Below, in pieces: positions 6,418 through 10,331 of a stretch of DNA of 10,331 nt. The position numbers and the translations under genes are program-made. The notes under the pieces were generated by a model. The model searched no databases and was not told where the DNA came from. It saw only the letters and a program-made list of their open reading frames with translations. This DNA is from CAZQSL01 sp964595945 (GTDB lineage: Bacteria; UBP15; UBA6099; JAJRTR01): contig CAZQSL010000126.1 in assembly GCA_964595945.1 (NCBI GenBank), positions 1 through 10,331 of the forward strand, written 5' to 3'. Position 1 is the first letter of the stretch. The number at the start of each line of letters is the position of its first letter.

Positions 6418-7437
6418 TTATTTGCTTTCTGTAACTTTTTCAATGATCTGGAAGATGTCCATGCCGACGGGGCACGCGATGACGCAGCGGCCGCAGCCAA
6501 CGCATGAGACGACGCCGAATTTTTCGGGGTAGTAGTCGAATTTGTGCATGACGCGCTGGCGGTATCGCTGCCACTGTTCGCCGCGGGGGTTGTGGCCTGA
6601 GCCGTGGCGGGTGAATGTGCCGAAGGCGCAGGAGTCCCAGTTGCGGCGGCGGCAGCCGTGGCCGTTTTTGCCATTTTCGTCGACGATGTCGAAGCAGTGG
6701 CATGTGGGGCAAGTGAATGCGCACGCGCCGCATCCGAGGCATTTCATGGCTTCGGCGGCCCATTGCGGGCTTTCCATTTTTTCTTTGAGTGTGGAGCCGA
6801 TGCCGGCGTATTTCTTTTCTTTCGCGGCGAATGAATCTTCGCGTTTTGCGAGCGCGACCTGTTCGGCGGCGGAGGCGTCTGCCATGAGTGAGGTCCAGAG
6901 AGCGGCGATCGCGTTGCCCTTGCCGGTGAGGGGCTGGACGGCGAAAACGTCGCCGCCGACTGGGGTGAGTATCACGTCTGAACCGGACTTTTCGTCGGGT
7001 GAGTAACCGACGTCGATGCAGTGGCACGAGGGGAGCATGGATGCGCAGCCGATCGATACGATGGTGGTGAGCTCGCGGCGCTTGAGGTAGAGCGTGTCGT
7101 TGTAGTCCCAGGTGAATACCTTGTCCATGATGTCGAGGGCTGCGGCGTCGCAGGGGCGCGCGCCGAAGACCACGCGCGGATCGCCCGGCATTTCGGGGTC
7201 GGCGATTGTTACGCCGTCTTTTGTGGTTTCGTATTTGAGGAGGCATTCGGTTTTCGGGAGGAAAAAATCTTTGAGGGAAAGTTTCGTGATGGCGATGTCG
7301 AGGCGCGCGGCGGCGGGGTCGGTGATGGCGGCGAACATGCTTGTCGTGCCGTCGGAGATTGGGGCGATGAGTGTTTTCCCGGCCTTGAGGATCGCGGCCA
7401 TCATATCGTTGAACTGGTTTTTGCGGACGGTTTTCAT
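6418..7437 (-). CDS. flxB: FlxB-like iron-sulfur subunit (AsrA-related, two [4Fe-4S] clusters)
   Basis: This is an electron-carrying subunit between the FlxA flavoprotein and the FlxC/FlxD/HdrA side. The 339-residue protein has an N-terminal domain of the AsrA/hydrogenase-beta kind with FGARPCDAAAL (91-101) and SIGCASMLPSCHC (128-140). It then has a ferredoxin-like part with Cys233-x2-Cys236-x2-Cys239-x3-Cys243 (CLGCGACAFTCPTCHCF) and Cys312-x2-Cys315-x2-Cys318-x3-Cys322 (CVGCGRCVIACP). Between the clusters sits the conserved RRRNWDSCAFGTFTRHGSGHNPR segment seen in AsrA-like proteins. The ATG at 7437 follows flxC by 7 nt, and GAGG overlapping the flxC stop acts as ribosome binding site, so translation is likely coupled. 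It is cytosolic. Its layout parallels FlxC next door. Confidence 0.88.
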   Translation of the reverse strand: MKTVRKNQFNDMMAAILKAGKTLIAPISDGTTSMFAAITDPAAARLDIAITKLSLKDFFLPKTECLLKYETTKDGVTIADPEMPGDPRVVFGARPCDAAALDIMDKVFTWDYNDTLYLKRRELTTIVSIGCASMLPSCHCIDVGYSPDEKSGSDVILTPVGGDVFAVQPLTGKGNAIAALWTSLMADASAAEQVALAKREDSFAAKEKKYAGIGSTLKEKMESPQWAAEAMKCLGCGACAFTCPTCHCFDIVDENGKNGHGCRRRNWDSCAFGTFTRHGSGHNPRGEQWQRYRQRVMHKFDYYPEKFGVVSCVGCGRCVIACPVGMDIFQIIEKVTESK

Positions 7438-7444
7438 GATTGCC

Positions 7445-8299
7445 TCACCTGATGAAGTTTTCCTTGTCTTCCTGTCTGAAGTTGCACATGGGCGGTTTTT
7501 CTTCGCAGTTGCAGCCGGGGGTGTATTCGTATGCGTCGAGGACTTCCCTGCGCATTTTTCTGTAGAGGAGAGTGAGAGGGATGCCGGCGGGGCAGACGCG
7601 TTCGCACTCGCCGCAACCGACGCAGCGGCCGGCTGTGTGCATGGCGCGGAACAGGCCCCACGAGAGGTTGCCTTTTTCGTGAGCGCCAGATGAAATCCAT
7701 TGGGGCATGGTTTTTTCGACGATGCAGCGTTCGCAGTAGCACATGGGGCATACGGCGCGGCAGGCGTAGCAGCGGACGCATTTTTCGAAGGCCTTTGTCC
7801 AGAATGCCCAGCGCTCTTCGTCGGTCATCTGCTCGAATTTTTCGATGTCGGCGAATTCGGCTTCGGGAGCGGCGTCCTTGATGGATGATTCGCCGATCTG
7901 CGTGTCGCAGAATGCCGGATTGTGGGAGGTACACCAGCCGCATTTGTCGAGCGGGGCGGCGGTGTCGAAGTCCTTCATGCCGTCGCAGGCTATGCCGATG
8001 ATGTGGATATTTTCGCGTGCGAGCTGGTTTTCCTGTATGGAAGCGACGATGTTGCGGATGTCGCATGGTTTTGCGATTATGGCCTTGCGCGCGTATTTTT
8101 TCAGGGATGCGTGGCGCAGGTAGACGGCGAGGTTGTTGAGGCAGAATTCATTCCAGACGAGCTGGTTGGTGTCGGCGGCAGAAGTGATGAAAACGGGGGT
8201 GGTGTGGTTGGGCAGCGTGCCTTCGCCATAGCCGATGACGACATCGACCTTGCCGTTTTCGAGGAGCTCGCGAGCGATTTTTCGGATAGCGTCAGTCAT
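7445..8299 (-). CDS. flxC: FlxC-like iron-sulfur subunit (two [4Fe-4S] clusters)
   Basis: This is a second iron-sulfur electron carrier of the Flx complex. The 284-residue protein has an N-terminal domain with IIAKPCDIRNI (74-84) and IGIACDGM (101-108), a CGWC pair (120-123), then Cys174-x2-Cys177-x2-Cys180-x3-Cys184 (CVRCYACRAVCPMCYC) and Cys226-x2-Cys229-x2-Cys232-x3-Cys236 (CVGCGECERVCPAG). A cysteine-rich tail follows (Cys263, Cys265, Cys272). The ATG overlaps the last 8 nt of flxD (ATGACTGA), a sign of coupled translation and fixed stoichiometry. It also resembles the coenzyme F420-reducing hydrogenase beta / HdrC group of ferredoxin-like proteins; context favours FlxC. No membrane segment is seen. 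Confidence 0.84.
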   Translation of the reverse strand: MTDAIRKIARELLENGKVDVVIGYGEGTLPNHTTPVFITSAADTNQLVWNEFCLNNLAVYLRHASLKKYARKAIIAKPCDIRNIVASIQENQLARENIHIIGIACDGMKDFDTAAPLDKCGWCTSHNPAFCDTQIGESSIKDAAPEAEFADIEKFEQMTDEERWAFWTKAFEKCVRCYACRAVCPMCYCERCIVEKTMPQWISSGAHEKGNLSWGLFRAMHTAGRCVGCGECERVCPAGIPLTLLYRKMRREVLDAYEYTPGCNCEEKPPMCNFRQEDKENFIR

Positions 8300-8756
8300 T
8301 TTTCAGCCCTCCGTATTTTGTGTTGGGGCCGAGGCGGCGGACGTTGTTGGTGACTTCGTTCACGACTTCTGTCCACTTGCCGCCCTCGGCGGCCGAGACC
8401 CATGAAAACTGCAGGCGGTCGTCTTCGAGTCCGAGGAATCGCATGAGATTGCGGAACATCATAAAGCGGCGTCGCGCGTGGTAGTTGCCCGAAGTGTAAT
8501 GGCAGTCGCCGGGATGGCAGCCGGAAACGAGCACGCCATCGGCTCCCTGCTCGAATGCCTTGATGATGAAGTGCGGGTCGATGCGGCCTGTGCAGGGCAG
8601 TTTGATGACGCGGATGTTCGGCTGGTATTTCATGCGGCTCGTGCCCGCGAGGTCGGCTCCGGCGTAGGTGCACCATGTGCAGACGAAGGCGATGATCTTG
8701 GGTTCGAAGACCTCATCGCGGCTGGTCGCGGCGCTGGTTGCTGTCTGGTTATCCAT
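8292..8756 (-). CDS. flxD: MvhD/FlxD-like [2Fe-2S] electron-transfer subunit (hydrogenase iron-sulfur subunit)
   Basis: MvhD-type proteins dock to HdrA and hand electrons to its flavin. The 154-residue length is near normal, with about 19 extra polar residues in front of the conserved start KIIAFVCTWCTYAGADLAG (20-38). Five cysteines expected to hold the [2Fe-2S] cluster are visible: Cys26, Cys29, Cys55 (KLPCTGRID), and Cys80 and Cys85 in SGCHPGDCHY. A closing SWVSAAEGGKW (118-128) is also typical. AGGAG lies 9 nt before the ATG. It follows hdrA by 63 nt and overlaps flxC by 8 nt. Adjacency to hdrA is the usual arrangement and strongly supports the role. Confidence 0.92.
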   Translation of the reverse strand: MDNQTATSAATSRDEVFEPKIIAFVCTWCTYAGADLAGTSRMKYQPNIRVIKLPCTGRIDPHFIIKAFEQGADGVLVSGCHPGDCHYTSGNYHARRRFMMFRNLMRFLGLEDDRLQFSWVSAAEGGKWTEVVNEVTNNVRRLGPNTKYGGLKND

Positions 8757-8795
8757 TGATTGAGTCTCCTGCTTTTAGTGCAAAAGAATTTGTGT

Positions 8796-8816
8796 GCGAA
8801 CGGGTAATCCATTCGC
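8796..8816 (-). other. Hairpin between hdrA and flxD
   Basis: Minus-strand RNA GCGAATGG-ATTAC-CCGTTCGC forms an 8-bp stem with one G-U pair and a 5-nt loop. It begins just after the hdrA stop codon. The tail ACACAAATTCTTTTG is not a proper U-run, so a strong terminator is unlikely; an mRNA-stability or processing element is more plausible. Confidence 0.45.
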
Positions 8817-8819
8817 TTT

Positions 8820-10331
8820 TTACAGAGCCGAGATTTCGGCGAAAATCTGCTCGTCGGTGAATCCGTCGAGGTCGATGCTGTTGCTGCGGCAGGTGGCGGC
8901 GCAGGCTCCGCAGCCCTGGCAGAGGCCGGGGTTGACCTGTGCGACAACCTTGACGAGATTGCCGGCGCGGTCGCGGATTTCCTTTTTTGTGATTGCGCCG
9001 TAAGCGCAGACGTTTAGGCAGTAGAGGCACGCGACGCAGGTCGACTCGTTGACGGAAGCGACGATGGGTTCGCGTTCGAGTTCGTCGGCGGAGAATAAGC
9101 CGAGTACCTTGCTTGCGGCAGCGCCGGCCTGAGCGACTGTTTCGGGGATGTCCTTAGGCGCCTGGCAAGCGCCAGCGAGGAATACGCCCGCGCGGCTGGT
9201 TTCGACAGGGCGGAGTTTCGGGTGCGCTTCGCTCATGAAGTTGTAGCTGTCGTATGAGATGCCGAGGAGGCGGGCGAGCTTGTCTATGCCCTTGCGGCTT
9301 TTTATGGCCGTGGCGAGTACGACCATGTCGGCCTTGATTTCGACCTGCTTGTTGGAAAGCGTGTCGACGCCGCGCACTATGATCTGCCCGTCTTGTTCGT
9401 AGAGGCGGGAGACACGGCCGCGAAGATAGACTGCGCCGTCGTCCTCGATCGCGCGCCGGACGAATTCGTCGTAGCCTTTTCCGGCGGAACGGATGTCCAT
9501 GTAGAAGACGTAGGCAGTTCCATCGTGGACTTTATGTTTGTAGAGCATGGTGTGTTTCGCGGTGTACATGCAGCAGATTTTCGAGCAGTAGGGCGTGTCC
9601 TTTGCGCAGTCGCGCGAGCCGACGCACTGGATGAAAACGATGGTTTTGGGCTCCTTGCCGTCGGATGGCCGGAAGATTTTGCCCGAGGTGGGGCCGGATG
9701 CGCTGGCGAGGCGTTCGAACTGAAGGCCGGTGATGACGTCCTTGTACTGTCCGTAGCCGTATTCGGCGACCTCGGCTGATTCCATGACATCGAAGCCGGT
9801 GGAGACGACGACGGCGCCGACTTGTTCCTTGATGATTTCATCTTCCTGCTGGTAGTTGATGGCGCTGGTTTTGCAGGTTTTGGCGCAGATGCCGCATTTG
9901 CCGGTTTTAAACATCGTGCAGTTTTCGCGGTCGATGACCGGCTTGTTGGGCACGGCTTGGGGAAATTGTATATAGATGGCCTTGCGGTTGCCGAGGCCTT
10001 CTTCGAATTCGTTTGCGATTTTTTTTTGGGGACATTTTTCGATGCAGTCGCCGCAGCCGTTGCAGAGGTTCCAGTCGACGGATTTTGCTTTGCGCTTGAT
10101 GGTGACTTCGAAGTTGCCGACATAGCCGTCGACGGCCAGTACTTCGGAGTAGGTGTAAAGAGTGATGTTGGGATGTTGGGCGACTTCGACCATGCGCGGG
10201 GTCATGATGCACTGAGAGCAGTCGAGAGTCGGGAAGGTTTCCGAGAGCTGTGCCATGTGGCCGCCGATGGAGGGGTCCTTTTCGACGAGGATGACTTCGC
10301 GTCCGCCGTTGGCGATGTCGAGCGCGGCCTG
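8820..10331 (-). CDS. hdrA: Heterodisulfide reductase subunit A-like flavoprotein HdrA (5' end cut by window edge)
   Basis: HdrA carries the FAD thought to bifurcate electrons from the donor module (here FlxABCD) to ferredoxin and, through HdrBC, to a disulfide. 503 residues are visible of a usual ~650; the N-terminus with the GxGxxG start of the FAD fold is missing. The visible part opens in that fold (QAALDIANGG, then PSIGGHMAQLSETFPTLDCS). Counting from the first visible residue, an inserted ferredoxin region has Cys90/93/96/100 and Cys138/146/149/153. The HdrA block FIQCVGSRD leading to YCSKICCMYTAKH holds Cys236, 242, 249, 253 and 254. The C-terminus carries two [4Fe-4S] motifs, Cys432/435/438/442 and Cys471/474/477/481. 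Reading frame is open to the window edge. A run of nine A at 10019-10027 codes QKK. It is first of the visible operon, with flxD next. Confidence 0.95.
   Translation of the reverse strand, partial: QAALDIANGGREVILVEKDPSIGGHMAQLSETFPTLDCSQCIMTPRMVEVAQHPNITLYTYSEVLAVDGYVGNFEVTIKRKAKSVDWNLCNGCGDCIEKCPQKKIANEFEEGLGNRKAIYIQFPQAVPNKPVIDRENCTMFKTGKCGICAKTCKTSAINYQQEDEIIKEQVGAVVVSTGFDVMESAEVAEYGYGQYKDVITGLQFERLASASGPTSGKIFRPSDGKEPKTIVFIQCVGSRDCAKDTPYCSKICCMYTAKHTMLYKHKVHDGTAYVFYMDIRSAGKGYDEFVRRAIEDDGAVYLRGRVSRLYEQDGQIIVRGVDTLSNKQVEIKADMVVLATAIKSRKGIDKLARLLGISYDSYNFMSEAHPKLRPVETSRAGVFLAGACQAPKDIPETVAQAGAAASKVLGLFSADELEREPIVASVNESTCVACLYCLNVCAYGAITKKEIRDRAGNLVKVVAQVNPGLCQGCGACAATCRSNSIDLDGFTDEQIFAEISAL

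Noticed and set aside
5503..7437. FlxA and FlxB as anaerobic sulfite reductase AsrB/AsrA
   Set aside because: The families are related, but no AsrC (siroheme subunit) is present, and flxC, flxD and hdrA in the same operon point to the Flx-Hdr system.
9377..10123. 248-codon open frame on the minus strand inside hdrA
   Set aside because: It is an out-of-frame shadow of HdrA with low-complexity Ser/Ala/Pro/Thr sequence; the HdrA frame carries all the motifs.
1..10331. CRISPR arrays, tRNA/rRNA genes, insertion sequences
   Set aside because: No regularly spaced repeats, no cloverleaf-like or rRNA-like segment and no transposase or terminal inverted repeats were seen on either strand.

Overview
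The window reads as a chromosomal piece of an anaerobic bacterium. Every supported gene lies on the minus strand, so transcription runs from high to low coordinates. The genes outside 3337-5436 are GC-rich (about 55-60% on lines I counted by hand). The combination of an Hdr/Flx electron-transfer cluster with the order rplM-rpsI-argC-argJ suggests an anaerobic bacterium, possibly of the Planctomycetes-Verrucomicrobia-Lentisphaerae kind. That placement is a tentative inference from gene order, not something the sequence proves.

Region 1 (10331 down to about 5437) is an operon for a flavin/iron-sulfur oxidoreductase: hdrA (5' end outside the window), an MvhD-like flxD, flxC, flxB and flxA. It closes with a clear rho-independent terminator at 5437-5468. 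The set matches the FlxABCD-HdrABC system known from Desulfovibrio vulgaris. There NADH is the donor, and the HdrA flavin is thought to bifurcate electrons to ferredoxin and to a disulfide acceptor. HdrB and HdrC are not in the window. If present, they lie upstream of hdrA or elsewhere.

Region 2 (about 5436 to 3337) is a compact type II restriction-modification cassette of lower GC (about 32-47% on sampled lines). It has its own promoter, a SPPY-type (N4-cytosine-like) methyltransferase with an unusual C-terminal staphylococcal-nuclease-like domain, an endonuclease resembling the MjaI (CTAG) family overlapping it by 8 nt, and its own terminator. CTAG occurs only once in the whole window, inside the start of the methyltransferase gene. 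This fits CTAG specificity but does not prove it.

Region 3 (3316 to 2333) is the rplM-rpsI ribosomal protein operon, driven by a promoter with perfect -35 and -10 hexamers. Region 4 (2332 to 1) is a 260-nt gap holding a strong hairpin and an ARG-box-like palindrome, followed by the arginine biosynthesis genes argC and argJ. ArgJ runs off the left edge.

The most unusual items are the methyltransferase-nuclease-fold fusion with its near absence of CTAG, the possible ArgR operator next to the hairpin before argC, and the hdrA-flxDCBA layout with two paralogous iron-sulfur subunits.
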